Positions 33,997-42,587 of a DNA stretch of 64,000 nucleotides are shown in pieces. The stretch covers positions 390,523 to 454,522 of the forward strand of contig CAZOMY010000001.1 of the NCBI GenBank assembly GCA_964581115.1. Direction: 5' to 3'. Both the position numbers and the translations under genes were made by a program. Origin of the DNA: 2-02-FULL-55-14 sp964581115. Its GTDB lineage: Bacteria > Bacteroidota > Ignavibacteria > UBA10030. Every line of letters begins with the position of its first letter. Within the stretch, counting starts at the first letter, position 1. Below the pieces are notes generated by a model, which was given only the letters and a program-made list of their open reading frames with translations, did no database searches and was not told the DNA's origin.

Positions 33997-35289
33997 TCAC
34001 GAGAAGACACGTCTCAAGGAGTCTGTCGCCACCTCGAGGATCCGGTCGAGGTCCGTTGCCGTGTGAGCCGTCGAAATGAACGCTGCCTCGAATTGCGACG
34101 GCGGCAGGTAGACTCCCGACCCTAGCATGAGCCGGAAGAACTCGGCGAATCGTTCAGTGTCACAGGTCGCCGCCGTTTGGTAGTCGACCACCGGCGTCGT
34201 TGTGAAGAAGAGCGTGATCATCGAGCCGACCCTGTTGAGAACAAGCGGCCAGCGGTTGGCCCGGATCGCAGCCGTCAACGTAGCTTCGATGCGGTGGCCG
34301 CTGGCTTCGAGGGTGGCGTAGATCCTCTTGTCTCCGACGATCTGATGAAGCATGGCCAATCCGGCCGCCATGGCGAGAGGATTGCCGGAAAGCGTTCCCG
34401 CTTGATACACGGGCCCCGACGGGGCCACCATCGCCATGATCTCCTTACGGCCGCCGTATGCGCCGACCGGCAGTCCGCCTCCGATGATCTTCCCCATCGT
34501 CGTGAGGTCCGGGCGGATGCCGTAGAGTTCCTGTGCGCCACCCGGGGCCAGGCGAAAGCCCGTCATCACTTCGTCGAAGATGAGGACCGCTCCATGCCGG
34601 TCGCACCGCTCCCGAAGCCCTTCCAGAAATCCGGCGACCGGCGGAACGCAACCCATGTTCCCCACCACCGGCTCAACGATCAGGGCCGCGACCTGATGAT
34701 TGACCGAAGCGAACAGCGCATCGACAGAATTCAGGTCGTTGAAGCGTGCCGTCAGCGTATCGGCAGCTACCGGAGCCGTCACGCCGGGGCTGTCGGGTAT
34801 GCCCAGCGTCAACGCTCCCGACCCCGCTTTGATCAAAAAGGCGTCTGCATGGCCATGATAGCATCCCTCGAACTTGATGATCGTGCTCCGCCCGGTGAAG
34901 GCCCGCGCGAGTCGGATGGCGCTCATCGTCGCTTCAGTCCCCGAATTCACCATTCGCACCATCTCGACCGACGGAACGATGGAGCAGATGATCTCAGCCA
35001 TCTCCACTTCGCGCCGCGTCGCCGCACCAAAGCTCGTTCCATCCTTCAACGCCTGCTCGACCGCCTGCCGGATCGCCGGATGGTTGTGGCCGAGAAGCAT
35101 CGGTCCCCAGGAGCCGACGAGATCCAGGTATTCATTCCCGTCCTCGTCCCACATGCGGGCCCCGTCGGCCTTCTTGATGAAGACGGGCACACCGCCTACC
35201 GAACGAAAGGCCCGGACGGGTGAATTCACTCCCCCGGGGATCGCTCGGACCGCCCGCTCGAACAACGCTTCGGATCGCTTCGTGCTCAT
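33997..35289 (-). CDS. hemL: Glutamate-1-semialdehyde 2,1-aminomutase
   Basis: 430-residue PLP enzyme making 5-aminolevulinate, step 2 of the C5 haem pathway. Visible motifs are VNSPVRAFRSVGG near the N-terminus, VNSGTEATMSAIRLAR (PLP phosphate binding), KFEGCYHGHAD, LIFDEVMTGFR with the PLP aspartate region, and TTMGKIIGGGLPVGAYGG, which carries the Schiff-base lysine. It lies 6 bp downstream of hemB. No haem-regulatory element is apparent nearby. Confidence 0.97.
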   Translation of the reverse strand: MSTKRSEALFERAVRAIPGGVNSPVRAFRSVGGVPVFIKKADGARMWDEDGNEYLDLVGSWGPMLLGHNHPAIRQAVEQALKDGTSFGAATRREVEMAEIICSIVPSVEMVRMVNSGTEATMSAIRLARAFTGRSTIIKFEGCYHGHADAFLIKAGSGALTLGIPDSPGVTAPVAADTLTARFNDLNSVDALFASVNHQVAALIVEPVVGNMGCVPPVAGFLEGLRERCDRHGAVLIFDEVMTGFRLAPGGAQELYGIRPDLTTMGKIIGGGLPVGAYGGRKEIMAMVAPSGPVYQAGTLSGNPLAMAAGLAMLHQIVGDKRIYATLEASGHRIEATLTAAIRANRWPLVLNRVGSMITLFFTTTPVVDYQTAATCDTERFAEFFRLMLGSGVYLPPSQFEAAFISTAHTATDLDRILEVATDSLRRVFS

Positions 35290-35295
35290 GGCCGT

Positions 35296-36270
35296 TCAAG
35301 CTTTCAGGAGTCGCGTAGCATCCTTGGCAAAGTACGTCAGGATCATGTCGGCGCCGGCCCGTTTCATGCTCAGGAGGGTCTCGAGCATCACCCGGTCGCC
35401 GTCGATCCAACCCTTGGCGGCCGCCGCTTTGATCATGGCATACTCTCCGCTCACGTTATATGCCGCGGTCGGCATGCCGAACCGGTCCTTGACACGACGG
35501 ATGACGTCGAGGTACGACAGGGCCGGCTTTACCATCACGATATCGGCCCCTTCTTCGATATCGGCCGCCACCTCACGCAACGCCTCGTCATCATTGGCGG
35601 GGTCCATCTGGTGCGACCGGCGGTCGCCGAACGCCGGGGCGCTCTGCGCCGCATCGCGGAAGGGCCCGTAGAAGCCTGAGGCATACTTGGCGGCATATGA
35701 CATGATCGGCAGCTGGCTGAAACCGTTGGCATCCAGCGTCTCCCGGATCGCCTTAATACGTCCATCGAACATGTCCGAAGGGGCGATCAGGTCGGCGCCG
35801 GCCTCGGCATGCGTCAGAGCTTCGCGGGTCAGGAGTTCCACGGATTCATCGTTAACGATGCGACCGTCGCGCACGATCCCGCAATGACCGTGCGAAGTAT
35901 ACTCGCACAGGCAGACGTCCGTGATAACAAGCAGATCGGGCACGGCCTTCTTGATGCTCCGGACAGCCCTCTGGACGACGCCGTCCTTGTCATAGGCGCC
36001 GCTTCCGACCTCGTCCTTGTGCTCCGGTATCCCGAAGAGGATCACCGCAGGAATACCCGATCTCCACACCTCTTCGCACTCTTTCGTCACTTCATCGACC
36101 GACAGATTGAAGACGCCCGGCATCGAGCTCACCTCGTTACGGACCTTCGTGCCCGGAACGACGAAGAGCGGATAGATGAAATCGTCCGGCGTCAGGGAGT
36201 TTTCGCGGACCAAGCGTCGAAGGGTGGCATTGCCGCGCACACGGCGGAATCGGTGAATGTTGCTGAGCAT
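35296..36270 (-). CDS. hemB: Porphobilinogen synthase (delta-aminolevulinic acid dehydratase)
   Basis: 324-residue enzyme that condenses two 5-aminolevulinate molecules. It has the cysteine-rich zinc-site sequence DVCLCEYTSHGHCG, so it is likely a zinc-dependent type. Active-site lysines are in PIMSYAAKYASGFYGPFR and IVMVKPALSYLD; NVSGEYAMIKAAA is also conserved. It starts just beside the scaffold gap region and forms a two-gene unit with hemL. It is separated by about 730 bp from the larger hem operon, although both are on the minus strand. Confidence 0.97.
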   Translation of the reverse strand: MLSNIHRFRRVRGNATLRRLVRENSLTPDDFIYPLFVVPGTKVRNEVSSMPGVFNLSVDEVTKECEEVWRSGIPAVILFGIPEHKDEVGSGAYDKDGVVQRAVRSIKKAVPDLLVITDVCLCEYTSHGHCGIVRDGRIVNDESVELLTREALTHAEAGADLIAPSDMFDGRIKAIRETLDANGFSQLPIMSYAAKYASGFYGPFRDAAQSAPAFGDRRSHQMDPANDDEALREVAADIEEGADIVMVKPALSYLDVIRRVKDRFGMPTAAYNVSGEYAMIKAAAAKGWIDGDRVMLETLLSMKRAGADMILTYFAKDATRLLKA

Positions 36271-36520
36271 GAGGATATCCTTCTGTTCTCAGTTTCGAAG
36301 TGATCTGTACCGCGAAGGCGCAGAGACGCCAGAAGTAATCTCAAAAATGTTTTGGCGGCGTTCGCGACGTTGGCAGCGGCCGCAACGTTTTCCAAAGGTG
36401 CTCGTTTCTTTCCGCAGCGATCGTTGCTTCCGCTGCGGTCGCTGCCTGCCGCGTGCAACAGCAGGTAGGCGCTTCGCTGCGGCAGGCGGGCGCGAAACGC
36501 TTGTTTCTGTGAATTCTGGG

Positions 36521-36547
36521 TTTTTGAGATCGGCCTTATCTCAAAAA
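36521..36547. terminator. Perfect 10-bp hairpin with A/T ends
   Basis: TTTTTGAGAT and ATCTCAAAAA enclose a 7-nt loop (CGGCCTT). The stem ends in an A-run and a T-run, as in bidirectional intrinsic terminators. A second copy of AATCTCAAAAA lies at about 36335, so it may instead be part of a repeat. Confidence 0.45.
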
Positions 36548-36557
36548 CGTGCTCTGG

Positions 36558-36612
36558 GCAACTCTAGACCGCTTCCAGGCTTGTTGATCTCACGTGCGAC
36601 CGACGCTGTTGA
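36558..36612 (+). repeat. 55-bp sequence directly left of the N-gap
   Basis: The 55 bases ending at the first N are identical to the 55 bases that begin right after the last N (36713-36767). It starts GCAACTCTAGACC and ends ACGCTGTTGA. Confidence 0.9.
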
Positions 36613-36712
36613 NNNNNNNNNNNNNNNNNNNNNNNNNNNNNNNNNNNNNNNNNNNNNNNNNNNNNNNNNNNNNNNNNNNNNNNNNNNNNNNNNNNNNNNN
36701 NNNNNNNNNNNN
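36613..36712. other. Assembly gap, 100 N
   Basis: Exactly 100 N, a conventional placeholder, flanked by an identical 55-bp sequence on both sides. A 55-base overlap is a common assembly k-mer length, so the two contigs may simply overlap. Alternatively a short tandem repeat may have collapsed. The true distance is unknown. Confidence 0.95.
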
Positions 36713-36767
36713 GCAACTCTAGACCGCTTCCAGGCTTGTTGATCTCACGTGCGACCGACGCTGTTGA
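36713..36767 (+). repeat. 55-bp sequence directly right of the N-gap
   Basis: This is identical, base for base, to 36558-36612. After it the sequence continues GCCATACTCC, which is not present on the left side. Confidence 0.9.
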
Positions 36768-36998
36768 GCCATACTCCATGCGACACTGATATACAAGACC
36801 GCTTCTAGGTACCTTCTAGCAAGGTGATCAACAACTCTGATAATTGGGTTCTCTCGTCAAGTTGAGCGAAGTTGAAATCTGTATTATGATTCATATCGCA
36901 CGCTTAGACTTCCCTTCGCTTCGCCTCGACTTCGCTCGGCGTAGACTGCTCAGGGCAAAGCGTTCGGCGTGGCGACTCATGCGTTTTTCCGCACCCTG

Positions 36999-38372
36999 CT
37001 AGTGTCGATTCTTGAGAAACGAGTCGATCCGCGCTGCGTTGACGTCCGATTGGATTACGCAATCGCCGACGGAAATGCCTCCGATGAAGTTGCCCGCCAT
37101 GAAAAGGCCCGGATGTCTTGATTCGGCCGCTCGCAATCTCTCGACGATGTCCAGATGGCCTATGGCGTACTGCGGGATCGCCCGTTCCCACCGATTGACA
37201 CGAACGTAGACCGGCTCGCCCTCGATGCCGAGGATCGAACGAAGATCGCCGAGCACGGCAGCGACCAGCGGTCCATCGGTCAGTCCTGCAAGGTCGGGTT
37301 GACGTGATCCCCCGACAAACGTGGTGAGCGCAACGTGGCCTTCGGGCGCCCTCCCAGGAAATAGGGTCGAGGACCAGAGCGTGCCGAGGATCGAGCGATG
37401 CTCGAATTGAGGCACAAGGAATCCGAATCCGTCGAGCGGATGCGTGACCTGATCGCGCTTGAAGCCTAGGAAGACCTCGGCAACCGGCGGGTACGGGACC
37501 TGTTCAAGCAGAGCGGAAATGGAAGGCTCCAGGTTGCTCCACAATCTCGCGGTTTCGCGCGTCGGCACAGCTGTGAGGACCGCCGTTGCGAGGACCGACG
37601 GTTCGCCGCCGGCGAATTCGACCGACCACCCGTCTCCCTGCCTCTTGAGTCCTGAGACGCTCGCGCTCCCTCGATAGGCATCACCGAGAGCGGCCGCCAG
37701 CGCACTCGGGAGTCGATGCATCCCTGACCGGAACGAGAAGAGCCGCGCACGGTCCTTGGAAGTCTCGGCCCGCTGTCTTCGCTTTCGCGCCCCTCGAACC
37801 TGACCGACGATGAGGGAGCGGTACTCGTGCTCGAGCGCGTACAGCTTCGGAAAGGCCGCGCGAACGCTGAGCTGTTCAGGATCACCCGCATACACGCCGG
37901 CCACGAACGGATTGATGGCGTAATCAAGGAACTCTCTTCCCAGGCGCCGGCGCACAAACTCCGCGATCGACTCTTCCTTCGAGGCGCGACCGATGAACGG
38001 TTCGAGCAGGAGTCTCAACTTTCCGGACATCGACCACAACCGCGACCTCAGAAAGAGCGATGGCGACATCGGCAGCACATGAAGTCGGCCATTGCGAAGA
38101 ATGTACCGGCGATTGGCTGCCTCATTCCCGTAGACCACCTCCTCGCGCACACCGATATCGTCAAACAGCGTCTGAAACAAGGGGGTCGTTTCAAGCGCAC
38201 TGTTCGGGCCCGCTTCGACCATCCATCCGCGGTCCGAGCGGGTCTGCATCGTGCCGCCGGGCGTTGACTCGCGCTCCAACACCAACACCGACCAGCCTCG
38301 CTTTCTCAGCCACCATGCGGTAGCAAGCCCGCTGATACCTCCCCCGACGATGACCGCGTCCAACGTTTTCAT
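36999..38372 (-). CDS. hemY: FAD-dependent protoporphyrinogen (or coproporphyrinogen) oxidase
   Basis: 457-residue flavoprotein. The N-terminal dinucleotide fold is VIVGGGISGLATAWWLRKRG, followed by LERESTPGGTMQT; the C-terminal FAD motif is GLFMAGNFIGGISVGDCVIQ. These mark the HemY/HemG-type protoporphyrinogen oxidase family, which oxidises protoporphyrinogen IX to protoporphyrin IX with oxygen. The same family includes CgoX of the coproporphyrin route. A bona fide HemN next door favours the protoporphyrin route. It overlaps hemH by 4 bp (ATGA) and is the last gene of the eight-gene operon. Confidence 0.93.
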   Translation of the reverse strand: MKTLDAVIVGGGISGLATAWWLRKRGWSVLVLERESTPGGTMQTRSDRGWMVEAGPNSALETTPLFQTLFDDIGVREEVVYGNEAANRRYILRNGRLHVLPMSPSLFLRSRLWSMSGKLRLLLEPFIGRASKEESIAEFVRRRLGREFLDYAINPFVAGVYAGDPEQLSVRAAFPKLYALEHEYRSLIVGQVRGARKRRQRAETSKDRARLFSFRSGMHRLPSALAAALGDAYRGSASVSGLKRQGDGWSVEFAGGEPSVLATAVLTAVPTRETARLWSNLEPSISALLEQVPYPPVAEVFLGFKRDQVTHPLDGFGFLVPQFEHRSILGTLWSSTLFPGRAPEGHVALTTFVGGSRQPDLAGLTDGPLVAAVLGDLRSILGIEGEPVYVRVNRWERAIPQYAIGHLDIVERLRAAESRHPGLFMAGNFIGGISVGDCVIQSDVNAARIDSFLKNRH

Positions 38373-39361
38373 GCGGCAGCTCCGTCGAGGGCACTCATCG
38401 TTACGTCGGCCAGGCAGTCGATGTACGACGGCTCATCGATGAGAGCGTCCACCATCTCGTACTGTTCTACGCCTGCCTTCGAGGCCAGGTGACGGGCCTC
38501 GATGTTGATCTCGGAGAGGGTCTCAATGTGCTCGGTCACGAAGGCGATCGGCACGACGACCATGCGCTTGACGCCCTGACGGCCGAGCGACTCGATCGTG
38601 TCTACCAGCGACGGTTCGAGCCACTTCTGAGGTCCGACCTTGCTCTGGAAGCACAACGAAGTCCCGTTGGCAAACCGTCCGCGTTCCATGACGAGTTCGA
38701 CCGTCCGGCGGATCTGGTGTGAATAGGGGTCGCCGCGCCGCACGAGAGCCATTGGCGTGCCGTGTGCGCTGAAGACCAGATGAACGGCCGAACGATCCGG
38801 CGGAGCGAAGCGATTGAGCGTTGCATTGATCCGCGAGACCCATGCATCAATGAACTTCGGATGGTCGTGATAATCGCGAACCAGGTGATAACCCATTGCA
38901 CCCAAGCCTTTCTGCGCGATGACCCGCTTCCATTCGTTCACGCTTGAGCCGGTGGTCGCGCTGGAATAGTGCGGATACAGCGGCACGAGGATCGCGCGGT
39001 CCACTCCGTCGCGCACGAGTCGGTCGACCGCCGCTTCCGTCATCGGATGCCAGTAGCGCATGGCAATGACAACCGACGCCTCGGCGCCTCGTTCGCGCAG
39101 TCGTTCCATCAAGGCCGAGGCCTGCGCCTCTGTTTGCGGAAGGATCGGCGAACGGCCTCCGATCGACTGATACAATGCTCTGACCGCCGGAGAACGCTTC
39201 CGGGCAATGAGCCGTGCGAGCGGCGTGCGGATCAAAAAGGCTCCGGGAACATCGATGATGTCCGGATCGCGGAACAGATTGAACAGAAAGGGCTCGACGG
39301 CGTCGAGCGTGTCGGGGCCACCCAGTTGGAGAAGAACGACGGCGGTTCGTGGCATGGTCAC
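38369..39361 (-). CDS. hemH: Ferrochelatase
   Basis: 330-residue enzyme that inserts Fe2+ into the porphyrin. It has the N-terminal LLQLGGPDTLDAVEPFLFNLF, the catalytic histidine in LVFSAHGTP and the conserved glutamates in FVTEHIETLSEINIEARHLA. A region of SLCFQSKVGPQKWLEPS matches family-conserved sequence. The start is a GTG at 39361 overlapping the hemN stop (GTGA), or an ATG at 39355. No 2Fe-2S cysteine cluster is seen at the C-terminus. Confidence 0.96.
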   Translation of the reverse strand: MTMPRTAVVLLQLGGPDTLDAVEPFLFNLFRDPDIIDVPGAFLIRTPLARLIARKRSPAVRALYQSIGGRSPILPQTEAQASALMERLRERGAEASVVIAMRYWHPMTEAAVDRLVRDGVDRAILVPLYPHYSSATTGSSVNEWKRVIAQKGLGAMGYHLVRDYHDHPKFIDAWVSRINATLNRFAPPDRSAVHLVFSAHGTPMALVRRGDPYSHQIRRTVELVMERGRFANGTSLCFQSKVGPQKWLEPSLVDTIESLGRQGVKRMVVVPIAFVTEHIETLSEINIEARHLASKAGVEQYEMVDALIDEPSYIDCLADVTMSALDGAAA

Positions 39362-40746
39362 AAGGTCTTCGAAAAGACCGGACGGTCCTGGACCATCCGG
39401 TCGATGTAGGCGTCGAACGCCATGGCGATGTTGCGTATCACGAGCCGCCCGATCCCGTTGACCGTGATCCGGTCCTCGTCAATGTCGACGAGGCCATCGG
39501 CGGCGAATCCCCGGAGCCGCTCAAGCGATGTCGCGAAATAGTCATCGAAGACAATGCCGTGGCGTCGCTCGACCTCGCTCTTGTCAAGCTTCATGTGGCA
39601 CATCAGCCGCATGATGACATCCTTTCGGATGTGGTCGTCGGGCAGCATGCGATATCCGGCGATGGTCGCCGGCCGTCCGGCCTCGATGGCCGCATAGTAC
39701 TCGGCAAGCTTCTTGGCGTTCTGTTGATAGGTGTCGGTGAATTGCCCGATGGCCGACATGCCAAATCCGTAAAGATCGCATCCGGCCTTCGTCGAATACC
39801 CCTGAAAATTTCGATGGAGCGTGCCGTTGCGTTGTGCCACGGCCAGTTCGTCGTCGGCCTTTGCAAAATGGTCCATGCCGATGTTCCAGTACCCGGCTCC
39901 CGTAAGAAGCTCCGTCGTCGCGATGAACATGTCGATCTTCTGTTCGACCGTGGGGAGCACATCCTCCGTGATCAGCTTCTGATGGGGCTTCAGCCAGGGA
40001 ACGTGGGCGTAATGGAAGACCGCCAGTCGGTCAGGATCGAGCAGCAGCACCTTTCGAACGGTCTCCTGAAAGCCCTCGATCGTCTGATGGGGAAGCCCAT
40101 AAATGAGGTCGACATTGAGACTCTTGAATCCAAGCTTGCGGCTCCATCCGACAGCGTCCGTCGTGATGCGCTCCGACTGCACCCGATTCACCGCCACCTG
40201 CACCGTCTCGTCAAAGTCCTGAACGCCGAGACTGACGCGATTGAAGCCCGCCTCGCGGAACGCCTGCAAGTGCTCGAAGGTGAGGCCGCGCGGGTCGATC
40301 TCGACGCCGGCTTCGATGTCATCGGCGTACGCGAACTGGCGACGAAACGCGTCCCCCACCTGCCGGATCTCTTCGGGCGTGAGGTACGAAGGTGAACCGC
40401 CGCCCCAGTGCATCTGGGCCACCATCCGGTCGCGCGCAACAAGTCGCCCGATCGCCTCGATCTCGCGCATCAGATACCGATTGTATTCGGAGATCTGGCT
40501 GCGACTATGAGTCACGAGCATCGTGCAACCGCAGAAATAGCAGAGCGTATCGCAGAACGGCAGGTGCGTGTACAGCGACAACGGCGCGGCGCCCGTCCCG
40601 CTGTTCGTCCGCCGGATCTCTTCCGTATACTGGTCGGGCCCGAAGGCGGTCGAAAAGACCGGCGCGGTGGGGTAACTGGTGTAGCGCGGCCCTGGACCGC
40701 TGTACTTGCGGAACAGCTCCCGGTCGATCGTTCCAAACTGACTCAT
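39358..40746 (-). CDS. hemN: Oxygen-independent coproporphyrinogen III oxidase (radical SAM)
   Basis: 462-residue radical SAM enzyme that decarboxylates coproporphyrinogen III anaerobically. The cluster motif is YTHLPFCDTLCYFCGCTM (C-x3-C-x2-C-x-C), the pattern of true HemN rather than the HemW haem chaperones. It also has the N-terminal RYTSYPTAP and SAM-region MHWGGGSPSYLTPEEI, and the C-terminal HemN domain is present (about 365-450). It overlaps hemE (ATGA) and is followed by hemH in overlapping frame. No oxygen-dependent HemF is seen in the window. Confidence 0.96.
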   Translation of the reverse strand: MSQFGTIDRELFRKYSGPGPRYTSYPTAPVFSTAFGPDQYTEEIRRTNSGTGAAPLSLYTHLPFCDTLCYFCGCTMLVTHSRSQISEYNRYLMREIEAIGRLVARDRMVAQMHWGGGSPSYLTPEEIRQVGDAFRRQFAYADDIEAGVEIDPRGLTFEHLQAFREAGFNRVSLGVQDFDETVQVAVNRVQSERITTDAVGWSRKLGFKSLNVDLIYGLPHQTIEGFQETVRKVLLLDPDRLAVFHYAHVPWLKPHQKLITEDVLPTVEQKIDMFIATTELLTGAGYWNIGMDHFAKADDELAVAQRNGTLHRNFQGYSTKAGCDLYGFGMSAIGQFTDTYQQNAKKLAEYYAAIEAGRPATIAGYRMLPDDHIRKDVIMRLMCHMKLDKSEVERRHGIVFDDYFATSLERLRGFAADGLVDIDEDRITVNGIGRLVIRNIAMAFDAYIDRMVQDRPVFSKTL

Positions 40747-41819
40747 GCGGCTCCTTCCCCTCGATCATGGAATTGGGGGCTCAGCGACTTGACGGCCTGC
40801 ACGAACTCCTTGACATGCTCCACCGGCGTTTGCGGCAGAATGCCGTGGCCGAGGTTGAAGATGTGGCCGTCCCCACGGCCGTACGATGCGAGAATGCCCC
40901 GAACCTCCGAGACGATCCTCTCGGGCGGCGCAAAGAGCATGACGGGGTCCATGTTACCCTGGAGCGCCACACCCTCGCCGACGACGGCGCGAGCCGCGCC
41001 GACGTCATCCGTCCAATCCAATCCAATGACGTCGGCACCCGTGGACGCAAGCTTCGCCAGTGAATGGCCGCATCCCTTGCAGAAGACGATGACTGGCACG
41101 CCGAGCATGCGGACCTCCTCGACGATCTGGCGGATGTATCGAAGCGAGAATTCCTCAAATGCCTGCCGTCCCAAGATGCCTCCCCACGTGTCGAAGATCT
41201 GCACGATGTCAGCTCCGGCCCGGACCTGTGCCTTCAGATACTCGGTTACCGACCGCGTGAGTTTCTCGAGCAGTCGATGTGCCAGCACCGGCTCCGAGAA
41301 CAGCAGCGTCTTGGCGTGGCGGAAGTCCTTTGTGCCGGTCCCGTCCACCATGTACGCCGCCAACGTCCACGGGGCTCCGCTGAATCCGATGAGCGGCACG
41401 CGTCCGTCCAGCCGTCGCTTCGTGAGCGCGAGCGCATCCATGACGTACGACAGCCGGTCGCCCGGGTCGGGAATGACGAGGGCGTCGATCTCTGCGGCCG
41501 AACGAACGGGCTCAGGGAATCGCGGCCCCCCCTTCCCCTCTTCGACGATGAGCTTCATCCCCATTGCCTCGGGGACGACAAGGATATCGGAAAAGATGAT
41601 GGCCGCGTCGACGCCGATGATATCGACCGGCTGGATGGTCACCTCTGCCGCTAGATCCGGGGTCTTGCACAGCGTCAAAAAGTCCGCCTTCTCGCGCACA
41701 TGACGATACTCAGGGAGATAGCGTCCCGCCTGGCGCATGAACCAGACAGGCGTCCGTTCGACCGGAAGTCGGCGGGCGACGCGCAACAACAGGTGGTGAG
41801 GTTCAGCAGTAGGGGTCAC
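40743..41819 (-). CDS. hemE: Uroporphyrinogen decarboxylase
   Basis: 358-residue cofactor-free decarboxylase converting uroporphyrinogen III to coproporphyrinogen III. Signatures are PVWFMRQAGRYLPEYR (about 24-39) and the second family motif GFSGAPWTLAAYMVDG; the catalytic aspartate lies in AIIFSDILVVPEAMG. The C-terminal GNMDPVMLFAPPE and FNLGHGILPQTPVEHV are typical. The start is GTG, with AAAGG about 8 nt upstream, 12 bp after the hemD stop. Confidence 0.96.
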   Translation of the reverse strand: MTPTAEPHHLLLRVARRLPVERTPVWFMRQAGRYLPEYRHVREKADFLTLCKTPDLAAEVTIQPVDIIGVDAAIIFSDILVVPEAMGMKLIVEEGKGGPRFPEPVRSAAEIDALVIPDPGDRLSYVMDALALTKRRLDGRVPLIGFSGAPWTLAAYMVDGTGTKDFRHAKTLLFSEPVLAHRLLEKLTRSVTEYLKAQVRAGADIVQIFDTWGGILGRQAFEEFSLRYIRQIVEEVRMLGVPVIVFCKGCGHSLAKLASTGADVIGLDWTDDVGAARAVVGEGVALQGNMDPVMLFAPPERIVSEVRGILASYGRGDGHIFNLGHGILPQTPVEHVKEFVQAVKSLSPQFHDRGEGAA

Positions 41820-41831
41820 AGCGCGTGCCTT

Positions 41832-42587
41832 TCATCGTAGCGTTGACGTTGAAGCCAGAACGGCGGCGATCTGCTCGCCCGAAGGGCGGACCGGAATGAA
41901 GGCCGGAGCGATCGCCCGGGCTCGGAGCGCCTCAGCCGTCCTATGGCCGATCGGGATCGCACGGACCTGCCGAAGCCAAGAGGTGCCCAAGGCCAGGTCC
42001 AATCCGTCAACCGACGAGGGACTGAAGTAGACGACGGCGTCGGGGTGAGCATTCCGGCACGCCGCTGCGATCGACCGGAGCGTATGGGGATCGGCGATAC
42101 AGGTCCGGTAGACGACCACGTCGTCGACCGTGCAGCCGGCAGCGAGCAACGGCTCGCGCAGTGCCCCATCGGCACGATCTCCCCGAACATGCAGGACGCG
42201 GGAACCCGTCGGCAGGACGCGTGCCATTGCCGCTCCGAGCGTCAAGCCATCGGTCACGTCGTTCAAGAGGACGGGCTTGAGACCGGATGAGCGCGCACGG
42301 TCGGCGGAGGCCGAACCCACGACGTAGATCGGGATGCGGGCGAGCTCCGGCAGGAACGTCGGATGCGCCTCGGAGATCCGTCGATGGAGCGCTATCAGCC
42401 CGTTGGCGCTGGTGCAGGCCAGCGCGGCGTATGTGCTGAGTCGACCCAGCGTACGGTCGGCCTCCTCCCAACGTACGGGCGCAGAGATCGTCGTCACAGG
42501 AGCCTCGACGACGGTCAGTCCGGCGCGCTCAAACTCCTGTGAGGACCGGGCCATTCCCTCTCTCGTTCGTGCCAGCACGACCGTCAT
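41832..42587 (-). CDS. hemD: Uroporphyrinogen-III synthase
   Basis: 251-residue two-lobed enzyme that closes and inverts ring D. The family is poorly conserved; recognisable points are LACTSANGLIALHRRI, YVVGSASADRARSSG, VLHVRGDRADGALREPLLA, VVYRTCIADP, VVYFSPSSVDGL and IPIGHRTAEALRARAI. The operon position between hemC and hemE, with a 4-bp overlap to hemC, makes the assignment firm. Confidence 0.93.
   Translation of the reverse strand: MTVVLARTREGMARSSQEFERAGLTVVEAPVTTISAPVRWEEADRTLGRLSTYAALACTSANGLIALHRRISEAHPTFLPELARIPIYVVGSASADRARSSGLKPVLLNDVTDGLTLGAAMARVLPTGSRVLHVRGDRADGALREPLLAAGCTVDDVVVYRTCIADPHTLRSIAAACRNAHPDAVVYFSPSSVDGLDLALGTSWLRQVRAIPIGHRTAEALRARAIAPAFIPVRPSGEQIAAVLASTSTLR

Larger units (their letters stand above)
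36271..36998. other. Low-coding region around the scaffold gap
   Basis: No gene is supported between hemB and hemY. The left part has a GCCTGCCGC/GCGGCAGGC inverted repeat (36444-36452 with 36479-36487) and the phrase GAATTCTGGGTTTTTGAGAT (from 36511), which recurs inverted near the end of the window. The middle is the N-gap. The right part (36768-36900) is richer in A+T than neighbouring DNA and repeats GACCGCTTC near 36791. 36903-36963 is a Bacteroidota-like spacer phrase (CTTCGCTCGGCG, CTCAGGGCAAAGCG). Confidence 0.6.

Noticed and set aside
36558..36767. CRISPR-like interpretation of the two 55-bp repeats
   Set aside because: Only two copies, exactly bordering an N-run and of k-mer length; no spacers or cas genes. 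An assembly overlap explains it better.
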